From positions 1-40,537 of the forward strand of contig JALMLS010000566.1 of the NCBI GenBank assembly GCA_038496445.1: DNA of 40,537 nt, given 5' to 3'. A program made the translations under genes and the position numbers. A model generated the notes under the pieces. That model had not been told where the DNA came from. It worked only from the letters and a program-made list of their open reading frames with translations, and ran no database searches. The first letter of the stretch is position 1. Each line of letters starts with the position of its first letter. Positions 22,285-32,624 of the stretch are shown piece after piece. Origin of the DNA: Trichosphaerium sp. ATCC 40318 (taxonomy: Eukaryota > Discosea > Flabellinia > Trichosidae).

Positions 22285-23346
22285 TAGTACATGCAAGCAT
22301 GAACAATGTATCAAAAGACAGCGAAAACCTCGACACCAAGAGGTAACTCTTATAATCCAATGACGAAAACATCTAATGGCCTAGAGTCAAACTAGTGGTA
22401 GTGGAGGTTTTTCAAATTTCTTTCGAATTACTTTTGCTACTGAAACCATTCATTCCCTGCTCATATTAACAGTAAACGTATTTTACACACAGATACTGGT
22501 AGAGGTAATGGGGTCACTATTGCTACACTCCGTGGAGCTCAATCGAAATTTGTGAATGAACAAAAAGGTCGTTTATTAATTGTTGATGTTCAAGCATCAG
22601 GTGTTTCTCTTAGGATGGGTGTTGTTTACGCACCTAGCAAAAACATCTTAATAATCTAGCGGCATCAACAAAAGCTATGTTTGAGGAAGTTCCAAGTGCT
22701 TTTCTTACAACAATGCTTAAAGGCAAGAAAGCGGGATTAAACATTAAGGAACTACAACTGGTAATGGTGATTGTTCTTCTGATATGCGAAAAATGCTTGT
22801 CGCAGGTGTTAACTTTTATAGTAAATTATACGATGAGGTGGAGATTGAGGAAAAGGTACTTGAGTCGTTTATTAACAAATGGGACATTCCCTGTGATAAA
22901 CAAGTTTGTGGATAAGCTTAACAAAAAAAATTACTGTCAAGGAAGTTACTAAGGTTCTACCGAAACTCCCAATTAACAAGGCTCCTGGCCTGATGGTTTA
23001 ACAACGTGCTTGTCAAATCCATGAGTGGTATGTTTGCTCCTATATTGACTAACCTCTTCAATCTGTTCCTTGGTCAGCCTTCTCGGGTTGATCACAGATC
23101 CTTTGCGGGCGGGTTAAACCCCATCTTTAAAAAAGGAGACGCTTCTGATCTGAGTAACTACAGTCCAATTACTTTAGCAAACGTTGACTATTATGGTACA
23201 ACGCTGGCACGTGGCCCTCCAAAATTTGTGGGAACAGCCTGATCGGCAAGCTGGATGGTGATTTTTTTGATGTAATTATCTTGTAATTATTATTATGAAT
23301 AAAGTGAGGGCTACGGCGCTCGCCTCTTGTTTGAAAAAAAAAAAGA

Positions 23347-23459
23347 CGACTCACTTCAAAGTGTAGTATGACCACATATCAAGTAGAAAAACTGTGGTAG
23401 ACGATGCAATAAGCGAACACCTAGCGCTGGAAGATGTAGTGACTATCACGGTATGATGC
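23347..23459 (+). pseudogene. Decayed 3' end of a second copy of the small secreted protein gene
   Basis: This block matches the reverse complement of about 19335-19436, including ACTGTGGTAGACGATGCAAT and the following ~40 bp. Relative to that gene a 1-nt loss at about 23385 shifts the frame. After the shift the reading frame again encodes the C-terminal motif KTVVDDAISEHLA and a new ending. The upstream part is separated by the LINE-type insertion. It is a broken paralogue in the opposite orientation. Confidence 0.65.
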
Positions 23460-26274
23460 TTGGTCTGAGAACGCTCATCATTATGTTGCTGGTGAGCGCA
23501 TATCTTCATTTAGGTTGTCATAATTTATTATTATTAGCTCATGAAGCTAATTGTCACAATATCTCTGTGCGCTGAATATTTAAAAGGGGATTTCTGACGC
23601 TCCGAATAGTGTCAACCAACTTACAACATACTGCAGAACCACCAACTGTAAGTACAGCTCATAATATAGAGAATTAAAAAAACGGTTTGTGGTTCGCACG
23701 TGTTCCATATTTTATCAGTTCTAAGTCCGTCAAACGGGAATTTTTTGCTATGGTTTGGGTCTAAGCAGCTCTGAAACACTATTAAACAAACTTACAGAAG
23801 TGAAAACGCTAAATAAGGTAAACTGCCTACCTGTTGAATTATAATTCTGCGGAATAGTACGCCAAACACGCTTATGCGTCAAATAGGTAACACATGTACT
23901 TCAAGCTTCCCAATTAGCACCACAATGTAAATTTGTAACAGATGCTATTAAACGGGCTCTTGTTAGACTGAATGGTTATATATGCGATTAAGATGCTGTG
24001 TACGGGGGTTTGCAGTCTTTAAACTGTGTTGTCTATTTTTGACGCCTGGTATTACTTACTATTTGTTTTCAAGTTTCTGGTACATTCGTATTCTCTGTGA
24101 AAAATGTGACTTGCCATCCAGACACATCACCTGGCACAACACTTGACATTTTCAAATGTTGAAGTTGTTCTTTGACATGTAGAATGTCAAGTAAGTATTA
24201 ATCTAGTGCTAGCATTAGTATTTACCTTTCTAAACAAGTTTTATATAACTGGCGCGATAGTTGGCACATAACACCATCTTGTTAATCAAATTAAATCTCA
24301 CTCACTCTTCTTTCTAGTGACTACAAAGGCCGAGTGGAATTTGAAAAGGGCATCAAGCAACCCAAAGAGGTGTTTGAGATTGTTTTGAATAGGCACAAAC
24401 AGGTTTCAGCCGAAATAGAGGAAGTAGAAGGTAAGTAACAACAAGGTAAAAAAGTTTTTAAATATCGTCATATTGCAGTGCTCTGACATGGAATTGTATC
24501 GATTTTGAGGACGTGTACCAAAACTACAGTTATATGCGAAAAGAGAGCTTTGACAGTGTCTAGTAGAGGTACTGTGCCATCTAGTTGTCAATCTATTTTG
24601 TTTTCGTTAGTATCAATCACATAAATCTAGTGCTATGGTTAGCGCTCATTTTTGTCCCTGTAGAGACTACAAACATCAAACACTAACAATTTTCTGAACA
24701 GGCAAACAACCTAAACACAAGCTTATTAGAAGAACCGGCACTCTGAGTTCTCAGAGGTAGCAGTAGTAGTAAATCAACTTCCCAAACAAGACACCACCTT
24801 ATGACTAAGAAAGAAGGCAAGAAAGAGGTGGAGGAAGAAGAAAATGATGTAGTGGTAGACAAAGGCTTATTTCTACGGACAGTTATTAACCCCAACCCTA
24901 TATCCATCTAATAGTGCACCCGCTTATTTTTAGGTTTTTTGCTTATTTCATGCTAGTGTTACAGTTACCCTGTATTATCTCACCCCTATCTCCCTTGCTT
25001 AACCTTGTTGTTATGTACTAATGTTTGTTGCCCTCCAGTACACAAACTCAGGACAATCGTTTATCAGCAAGGAAAGGGCATCTACAAGTACATGTTAACC
25101 AACCGCAATCTCAATCTCAGATGGACAATTATAAGCCCAACTCTAACATGTTGAAATAGAACACACATTGCAACTGGTAGTGGTGATATGTTATGATACC
25201 TTTGACATGCTACGCTATTTGAATGCAATCTAAAGTGGAAAACAAGTAACTCTGCCTGGTACTTGAAGAAGCACATGCGCATGTATGCTTTGCACTAAAT
25301 AATCAATTGGGTTTTAACTTGTACTTGACACTTAATTTTAGGTGTAACAGACTAACGAGATACTAAAGTTGATGTGTCTAGTTCTACTTCTCTACTTCCA
25401 AACAAATATGGCCAAGTCTGTGCTTTGGCAACCCAAATACAATAGTAGTAAATAAGGCACGTGCTTGCTATTCATGACTCCCTTTAGAACCAACAATAAT
25501 ACTACAACATTACTTTAGTCTATTCCTGGAATTATCTCATTTTGGATAGTAAATGCAACTCGTATGGAAGCACAGCATATACCACATCGTTTTACAATAT
25601 GCAAGTGTACATTGTTTTATTTTACCTTTTTTAAGCAACTACAGAGGCACCTTACAATTGAGGCTTAACTCAAAGCAAAGCTTCCAAAGCCAAACGGCAA
25701 TACCCCAAAAAGTTAATTTTTTCCAAGAGATTCAAAAGCAACTCTTGGGCACGCTAACCTGTCTACACGTTCTTTTTTTGAGTTTAGTGAGTAGCTGGTA
25801 TTTCTTAAAGGGTTTTTTGAGTTTGACAGGTAAGTAGCAAGACACCTCTACGCGAGAGATTAAGGTAAAATATTTTTGCATTTTTATAAAAAAGGCTAAC
25901 ATCCATGCCCATTTGGATGCATATTTTTTGCATTTTCGCCACTGCTAGAAACAGCACAGTAGCACTATAAAAGAACAGCGGAGATGATTCCGGAAGCTTT
26001 TAATTAATAACAGTGAGTTTGGCTTATTCAGCGTATAGAGATATATATATATATAACTTGAACTTAGATTAATAAAGCAAACTTAACTTATAACTCGTAA
26101 TGAAGCTACTAAAGCTTTGAATGTTACTTCAAGTACAATGCAGCGAAAATTGTAACAATTCATCGAATTGTAAAAAACTTGTGTTTTTGACATAATTTTA
26201 TGTGCTGCAGTTTATTTTTGGCTTATTGCGTGTTAAGTTGTATCTAGAACTGTCTACTTGTTACAACGCCATTA
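23460..26274. pseudogene. Unresolved region with several exon-like blocks (possible broken gene)
   Basis: A TATA-like TATTTAAAAGGGG occurs at about 23578. Plus-strand blocks with coding character follow. One near 24080 reads SGTFVFSVKNVTCHPDTSPG. One at 24318-24430 reads DYKGRVEFEKGIKQPKEVFE. This splices neatly to a block at about 24703 (KQPKHKLIRRTGTLSSQR). A frame change leads into a low-complexity stretch (SSSSKSTSQTRHHLMTKKEG, then a run of Glu). A last block near 25045 reads QTQDNRLSARKGHLQVHVNQ and stops at about 25157. I could not make one intact reading frame, so this is either a decayed gene or one with introns I misplaced. 25170-26274 has a (TA)n tract at about 26040 and a 94-codon ORF (25553) of unknown status. 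Confidence 0.35.
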
Positions 26275-28960
26275 ATGGCTCTTCGTTTAAACGCTGATGG
26301 CGTCCATGACAAAGACGATCTACTCTCTCTGTTAACGCGTAAATTTCATCCAAAGATAACTAAATACCTACTGGCAGTCTTTTTACAAGGAAGTAGGCAT
26401 GTGGAACCATAAAATCTATAAAACTGGCTAATAATATCCGTAGAGTACACGGAACGCATAGAGATGATTCTGACTGGGACTACATAGCAATAACTACTCA
26501 TCAAATAAAAAACGCTTACGATGAAGCGGCAGATAATATGCTTGAGTATAAAGGCTCTGAGCAAGATATAGACGTTATATTTTATACAGAGGAAGAGTTA
26601 GAGTCGTATGTACGTTAATAGATAATTCAACAAAAACTTGTCTTTTTTGTGTTTTTTTTGTTTTGATTGCTTTCTGTCGCTTGTTGATCAATTATTTATA
26701 AAAGATAGTTGTTAGAGCACCGCATGGCATTACTAGAGATGATCCACTATCCAAAAAAATACGTAAGAAGCAACTATCAGACTGTAGCAGTTGAAAACAG
26801 TTTTTGGGTTTTTCGCGCACTAATTTCATGTTTAGATTGTGTACAAAAAACGTGATTTGCCTTGCGAGAATTACTTAGATATAGACGTTCTAAAAAGGTA
26901 TGACGTTTGTATTGTTACCACGGATACCTAAAATTAACTAGCACTACAATTTGGTCAGCAAATCAACGATTTAATTTGGCACGAGAACGGATTAGAGAAG
27001 GAAAGATTTTCAAAGCTCAAAAAGTACTTTCCTTCCTTCCATTCTTTCATTATCTTATGTTATGATAATTATAGCTTGTCCTTATCGCAATAAGATATTT
27101 GGAGTTTGCTACACAACTAGTGGAAAAGGTTCGTTTCCTGCACATCCAGAAAAACTTAAACATTTGGCTTGTGTTACGGATTCTCATATTTTTCTTAGGG
27201 CACTATTTACAACGTTAACCTCAAACCTTATTGGAACAGTACGTATTTATTTTATACTATGGTTTTAATATACTGACGCCAGTATCTTTTATAGAAATTC
27301 AAGAGATTGACGCACAAACATGGCCAGAATTTCAGAAGTTTTACAAACCTCTTTGGCAAGAATCGTTAACAAAGTTTAAGAAGTCTGGAAGTTTCAATAC
27401 TTTCTATATCCATGATGAACTTGACTTCAATGCTTGGTCAATGGCTCGCGTTAGGTTAGGTAATTTGACATCCAAGGACATTGATGGTAGCAATCACGAA
27501 GACATAATTCTTCAGTGTCTTAAAAATAACAGTTTGTCTGTACAAAAAAAGTATAAACTTACTGTAGCAAGTCATAACGATTTTGAACCTTTGATACAGC
27601 TTTCTGCGAATGCTTATACACCTAACAGGTAACCAATATTATGAATCGTATAACTATAAATATTTGGCTAGTACTTATAACCTCATAGTGCTGCACTTGC
27701 TTCATCTCAAGGTCTTCTTGTTTTGGATGTTGATGCTTTCGAGCAAAATGTCAAATGTTATTCTGGTAGCTATGTTAAAGGTACAGGTGATATCGATTGG
27801 AATGTACCAAGTGTTGTTACACCGATATATGATGGGCATGTTTGTTCCTTGTATCACTATAAAGGTGAATGGCGTGTTGCTTCAGAACGTAAGTGAAAAC
27901 GGCTAATAAGTTGCTTAAGTGTTGTGTATAGGACTTCCTGATGCTTCAGAGGGTGTATGTACACGGCCTTTTGATGGTAAGGTAGTCAAGACTACATTTG
28001 CTGAATTATTTTGGCGTATTTGGAAGGAGAACGAGTTCACTCTTCCAACTGAAACAAACTTGTACGCTTTCTTAACTTTTTCTTACATTATAACTCATGT
28101 TGCTTCTTTAGGTGCTATAGCCTAGTGTTGATGTCACAATCGTTTAGAAAGGTTGGTAGGTGTAACCGAGATACTATAATTCACATGAAAACTTTTAATG
28201 TTGACACATTACAAAGTGTTGAAGAAGAGGTTCGTAGTTTCTTTCGTTCATATGTGTTAACTATTTGTTAGTTTTGCTGTGGAGAGCCTCCTAAAGAAGC
28301 TTGCCATATTTACAATGATGAAACTTTAGAACAAGCCGTAGATGAATTGAATCCTTTTGGACCAATTGTGAGTGCATTTAGATGAGGAGTTAGTTTCTTG
28401 TATTTTTCTCGTTTTAGTTCAAACTTTAACGCCTGTTTGTCTATTAGGCTGGCTATGCTATTACACAACATAAAACTGTTTTTAAGAGATATAACAAAGG
28501 ATATGTTGCTATAAAATACTCTATTGGTTTTGTTTGTGATACACCATTCAACGTCTCTGCTAAAAAATTCTGCTTGGATTCTTTACTTAATATCATACGA
28601 CTTAATCAAGTTGAAGAGTGCTTGCATCATCTCCCACACCTTGAAACAGATATGAAATCTGCAGAAGAGAAGTATGAGAATATTATAATGTACCTAGAGA
28701 ATGAATGGGCGAAGGTTAAGGATGCAAAAGACATGAGAACATATTTTTCTCTTATCAAGAAAAAAAAACTGGTACGTCCTTTTTGTAGCAAGTTATTTTA
28801 GTAGCATACACGTGTTAATATATATTTTTAGGAGCCAAAAGTAAAGCCAATACTATTGTGTTTATTCAAGAATGCTGAGTTACAAACTATTCGTGATGCT
28901 TTGGCTAGAGTGAATAGAAAGACATTTAAAACAATTGTAAAACTATGTATTACCAATTAA
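26275..28960 (+). CDS. Nucleotidyltransferase fused to degenerate T4 Rnl1-like RNA ligase domain
   Basis: A multi-exon protein of roughly 700 residues. Exons 26275-26396, 26444-26609, 26709-26783, 26836-26897, 26942-27023, 27075-27128, 27199-27238 and 27295 onward splice in frame. The first intron is GC-AG. Residues 1-90 form a Pol-beta-type nucleotidyltransferase: LQGSRVHGTHRDDSDWDYIA, with D51, D53 and a likely third carboxylate D84 (QDIDVIFY). A helical part follows (LVLIAIRYLEFATQLVEK). The C-terminal half matches Rnl1-like ligases in order: VQKKYKLTVASHNDFEPLIQ, SSQGLLVLD, VPSVVTPIYDGHVCSLYHYK, GEWRVASERLPDAS and TFAELFWRIW. However, the motif I K-x-D-G lysine is replaced (I-Y-D-G), the usual C-R-G is S-Q-G, and the F-E-L Glu of motif IIIa is missing. 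The ligase is therefore probably inactive. TAA at 28958-28960. Confidence 0.7.
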
Positions 28961-29371
28961 GTTGTTCAAATACATTTGTTGATTGAAACAGCAACACATA
29001 CATGTATGCTCTTGTCCAAAAAATGTCCCTGTTTTAAATGAAACCCGACATACACTTTGATTTAGTTGACTTCGTGTGGGAAGTGTTAGTGAAGGAAACA
29101 GTTCTAGTCGTTCAAATTCTCTATTTTTTTTCCCACGAGTTGAAAATGTTCATTTTATAAGCCCATTGGATGGAAAAAAGAAGTAGGATTTGAGCGAATA
29201 GGACTGTATTAGTAAGAAATGTTTGAAGAATATAAAAGTCACTCGAAGGACAATGACACAATGTTGCCTTTTCCGGGTTTTGTTTAAGTAACAGTTGTTG
29301 CTATGTTTTATATATATGGATATTTTATTGATATTCAAATACATAAGTATCGTAAGGAGCAGTACAATAGT
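28961..29371. other. Convergent intergenic region, no gene seen
   Basis: About 410 bp between the ligase-like gene (+) and the lysine-rich protein gene (-). AT-rich with T-runs. Nothing recognisable. Confidence 0.4.
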
Positions 29372-29938
29372 TTACTTTTTGGTTCTTTTTTCTTTTGTTG
29401 TTTTTTTTCTTGTACTTTTTTTTTTCTTTACTGGTTTCTTCTTTAGTGTAGGCGGACCTCCCAGTCCAAAAGATTCCTCACGACGCTTTCCATTCTTCAC
29501 CAAATATTTAACAAACTCTGAATAATATCCTTCAAGTTTCATGACACGCAAGTCATGGACTTTAATTGACGTTTCATCCTCGAAGAAAATAGTAAAAGTT
29601 GAGATTGTCTGTCCACAGTTCAAACTGCCCTTTGAGACGGCTTTATTCACCTTTTCAACTATCTTTTCATTACCGGACATCTTCTCAGCGGCATATTTCT
29701 CCAAACTAAAACCGAGGAAAAAAGTGTCAGTAAAGACAGTAAGTTCACCTTTTTTCAATGAAAAAATAAAAAAAATACGGACTTACCTACAAACGCCGTT
29801 AAGTGTTGTTTTGCTCATCAAACTTGAGAACTCCTTTTGATGTTCCTTCGTGTTAGATAGCGTGATGCTTACGGGTTTATTATGGGGTCCAAGTGAAGGA
29901 TTTGAATGCCTTAGTTCGACTGATGACACTTTTGACAT
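29372..29938 (-). CDS. Small protein with lysine-rich C-terminal tail, unknown
   Basis: Two exons. The start ATG at 29938 gives MSKVSSVELRHSNPSLGPHN through NGVC. The donor GTAAGT and an acceptor at about 29711 join it to SLEKYAAEKMSGNEKIVEKV. A compact middle part (TISTFTIFFEDETSIKVHDL, GYYSEFVKYLVKNGKR) could be a small alpha/beta domain. The last ~23 residues are mostly Lys, Thr and Arg (KKKPVKKKKSTRKKTTKEKR). Such a tail suggests nucleic-acid binding or nuclear targeting, but no family was recognised. An upstream ATG at 29986 would add 16 basic residues. Confidence 0.55.
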
Positions 29939-30612
29939 TTTGGTTTTCGGTTTTCGGTTGTTTTGGCGTTTGAATGCTCTCCTCAACGTTTGTTAATTCT
30001 TCTTTGAGCGTTATAACCCTTTTAAGGAAGTTAGCACTTCATTGGCGATAACTTTTGCTGTGTAGACGTTGAACGCTTTTTCTTAGCGTATAGGTGTTTA
30101 AATCAAAGTCTTTTTGCGATTTTGGATAAAGGTTTGTTTGGTTGACACTCTCGTTGTTCCAACACGCATCATTTAAACGAAACGTACCAAGTCAGTGTTA
30201 TGCTGCGTTTTTAGTGAAGAGTTGACAGCAATAACAACAGATCAGTGCTATTTGGGTCAGCAAAAGTAATGAGGCAATAATTCGACAGTCAACTTGACCT
30301 ACAACGAAGGTATGTTAACTTAACTCCCTGCTTACGATATTACTCTACACTACGCCTGGAGCAAGTTTTGTAGACCACTCTCATTAATTGTTCGCGTGTT
30401 TTTTTGTCTTGTCCCGTGGTAAAAAAAACCCTTTACTTTTGGAGAAAGTACGAAGGATTGACTGTCAACCAAAGTAAACGCTTTCTAACTAAGCTGAGAG
30501 CCTGCTGGTAGGCAACAAAGATTGCTACGTATTGAAGCGGTTTAAGCCAAGAGTGTCGTATTAGAACACCATAGTACTCATTGATACAACGACAGTAACT
30601 GTTGTTTGTTAG
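29939..30612. other. Divergent promoter region
   Basis: About 670 bp between the starts of the lysine-rich protein gene (-) and the F-box-like repeat gene (+). Presumed to hold both promoters. No ORF or RNA gene was recognised. Confidence 0.4.
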
Positions 30613-31911
30613 ATGGAGTGTATACAAAGGATTAAAGACCAACGCAGTGTAAAATCGGATGACTGCCATCTATTGAGCCTCCCAGTTGAGATTCAGCTTG
30701 ATATTATCGATTTGGACCTATCCCGGGAAATAAATTGTATTTGGCCATTACTATCTAAACAGACGGCAATGACGCTCAGGTTTGATGGGGAGATGAAAAA
30801 GCATGGAAAATGGCAAAGAAGAATAAATAACAGGCTTTTTTGTGAGGTGTATTGGAACCATGGTGTTCAACATGAGTACAAGAAATGGGATAAGAATGGC
30901 CAAATGAAACGGCATTTTAGTTTTCTCAATGGGAAAAAACATGGAGAGTGCAAGCGTTGGTATTACAATGGTCAGTTATATGATCACCGCAATTATGTAA
31001 ATGGTATACAAATTGGGGAATATAGAGCTTGGCATGACAATGGCCAATTAAATGAGCAGTGCCATTATGTTGATGGTAAGCGAGATGGAAAGTACATCAT
31101 GTGGTTTAAAAATGGCCAATTGAAGCAACGTGATAATTATGTTAATGGGAAACGACATGGTGAGTGCAAGCATTGGTACAGCAATGGCGAATTAAGGCAA
31201 CATGATAATTACGTTAATGGGAAACAACATGGTGAGTGCAAGTATTGGTACAGCGATGGTCAAGTAAAGAAAGAATATTACATAAATGGGAAACAACATG
31301 GTGAGTGCAAACGTTGGTACAGCAATGGTCAATTACAATACCAATATTGTTACAATAGTGGTGTCAAAGATGGAGAGTTTATGGAGTGGCTTGAATCTGG
31401 CCAATTGCTTTTAAAGTGCACTTACACAAACGGTACACTACATGGAGAGCACAAAACCTGGCATAATAATGGCCAAGTGAGGAATGAGTTTAATTATATC
31501 AATGGCCAAAACGAAGGAGAGTTCAAGAGGTGGTACAGCAATGGTCAATTATGTGAACAGTGCAAATATGTCAAAAATAAAAAAGAAGGAGAGTTCAATG
31601 AGTGGTATTACAATGGCCAATTGAAGAAGTGTGTTCAGTATGTCAATGGCATACAACACGGGATGTACAACACATGGTACAAAAACGGCCAAGTTGAGGA
31701 GCAGTTCAATAGTATCAATGGTAAAAAAGAAGGAGAGTACAAGATATGGCATAGCAATGGCAAGTTGTGTGAACAGTGCAATTACATCAACGATAAACGA
31801 GATGGAATACACAAAAACTGGGATAAGAATGGGAAATTGTGTCTGCAGGGCAAATTTGTTTTGGGTAAACAGGAAGGGGAGTACAAGAGGGGACGTAAGG
31901 AAATACATTAG
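30613..31911 (+). CDS. Intronless F-box-like protein with 14 YwqK/MORN-type repeats
   Basis: A single-exon protein of 432 residues. The N-terminus (LLSLPVEIQLDIIDLDLSRE) resembles an F-box. It is followed by ..RFDGEMKKHGKW, the same linker as in the 10194-10778 protein. Fourteen repeats of about 23 residues follow, each W-x-x-NG-Q-L..Y-x-NGK-x-x-GE. Examples are KRWYYNGQLY, RAWHDNGQLN and KHWYSNGELR. Neighbouring repeats at 31131-31300 are nearly identical at DNA level, so the array has expanded recently. Such arrays form an extended beta-sheet rod. The F-box-like head with YwqK repeats resembles proteins of Marseilleviridae. The lack of introns contrasts with the neighbouring genes. Possible role: binding protein, perhaps a ubiquitin-ligase adaptor; unproven. 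Confidence 0.8.
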   Translation: MECIQRIKDQRSVKSDDCHLLSLPVEIQLDIIDLDLSREINCIWPLLSKQTAMTLRFDGEMKKHGKWQRRINNRLFCEVYWNHGVQHEYKKWDKNGQMKRHFSFLNGKKHGECKRWYYNGQLYDHRNYVNGIQIGEYRAWHDNGQLNEQCHYVDGKRDGKYIMWFKNGQLKQRDNYVNGKRHGECKHWYSNGELRQHDNYVNGKQHGECKYWYSDGQVKKEYYINGKQHGECKRWYSNGQLQYQYCYNSGVKDGEFMEWLESGQLLLKCTYTNGTLHGEHKTWHNNGQVRNEFNYINGQNEGEFKRWYSNGQLCEQCKYVKNKKEGEFNEWYYNGQLKKCVQYVNGIQHGMYNTWYKNGQVEEQFNSINGKKEGEYKIWHSNGKLCEQCNYINDKRDGIHKNWDKNGKLCLQGKFVLGKQEGEYKRGRKEIH

Positions 31912-32624
31912 CTACGGTCAATGAGAACTAATGCACAAGAGTTAGTGTACCTGATGATCAATTGTATGGAAGCAATCTAACCTCGTGTATGAGAAACTGA
32001 ACAAGAAACTGCGTGAAGAAGTAAAACAATTGCAACAATGATTCGTTGAACACTACAATCAATAAAACTGATTCTTATTTTACCAGTTTTAACTATTCTT
32101 CATCGCATCAGGCAGAAAGCTCGCAAAGTTGCATTCGCCAGTTTGTTAACAATTCTCGAGCGAGAAGTATATTTAGGGTTGCGTTTATTTCTGATTACCT
32201 TAACCTCAACACGCAGAGTTGGCTTGAAAGGACACAGTCTACTTTTCAGAAATTAATAGCAAGCACGTGACTAACTCATATTAGTACAAAGTACAAGGAT
32301 ACATCAACAAGCTAGTTTGCGTAGCCTAGTGTTATTTGTGCTCACAAATCATCGTGAAACACTTGCTTTTGACACTACAAAATGGCATTAGTTCCGGTCA
32401 AACACAAACAAAAGCTGATTTGTCTTTTCAGTCTTTCTTGTATTTTACTTAGAATAAGAAGCTGTCGTTTACTTTGTGTTCAAAGAAGAAAAGAGTCCGT
32501 AGAGTTTGTAGGGAAGGGTACGTGCGCATGGTACTGGTCTTGCTCTACAGAATTCTATTCAAAGGAATTTTGTAGACTAATCCCGAAATTGTTGTCCCGT
32601 TTATTGTTGGTTAAAACAATTACA
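31912..32624. other. Intergenic region upstream of ELP2
   Basis: About 710 bp. Two short ORFs (32046-32270 and the in-frame upstream extension from 32382) have no family resemblance. CACGTG occurs at about 32264. The ELP2 start is placed at 32625 because the conserved protein begins there. Confidence 0.4.

Larger units (their letters stand above)
20110..23346 (+). mobile_element. Internally deleted LINE-type retrotransposon with 5' repeats and poly(A)
   Basis: A 3.2-kb insertion bounded by an 18-bp target duplication and ending in an A11 run (23334-23344). Near 22480-22650 the plus strand encodes the end of an APE-like endonuclease (GRGNGVTIATLRGAQSKF, RLLIVDVQASGVSLRMGVVY). Reverse-transcriptase upstream pieces follow at 22830-23200 in changing frames: ITVKEVTKVLPKLPINKAPG, FAPILTNLFNLFLGQPS, then NPIFKKGDASDLSNYSPITL. 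The frames are broken, and the RT catalytic core and everything after motif 1/2 are absent, so the copy cannot encode an active enzyme. The 5' two thirds are long repeats. An ORF at 20160-20393 (78 codons) lies inside and may be an ORF1 remnant. Confidence 0.7.

Noticed and set aside
24683-24907. Minus-strand Ser/Leu-rich ORF
   Set aside because: Reverse complement of the Lys/Glu-rich stretch on the plus strand; no start context or family.
26275-27060. Active nucleotidyltransferase gene ending at the first in-frame stops, separate from the ligase-like part
   Set aside because: Consecutive 47-99 nt introns join all blocks in frame and the helical middle part continues directly into the ligase-like domain.
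31549-31908. 119-codon antisense ORF with hydrophobic character
   Set aside because: Antisense shadow of the repetitive YwqK-type array; hydrophobicity results from reverse-reading the repeats.
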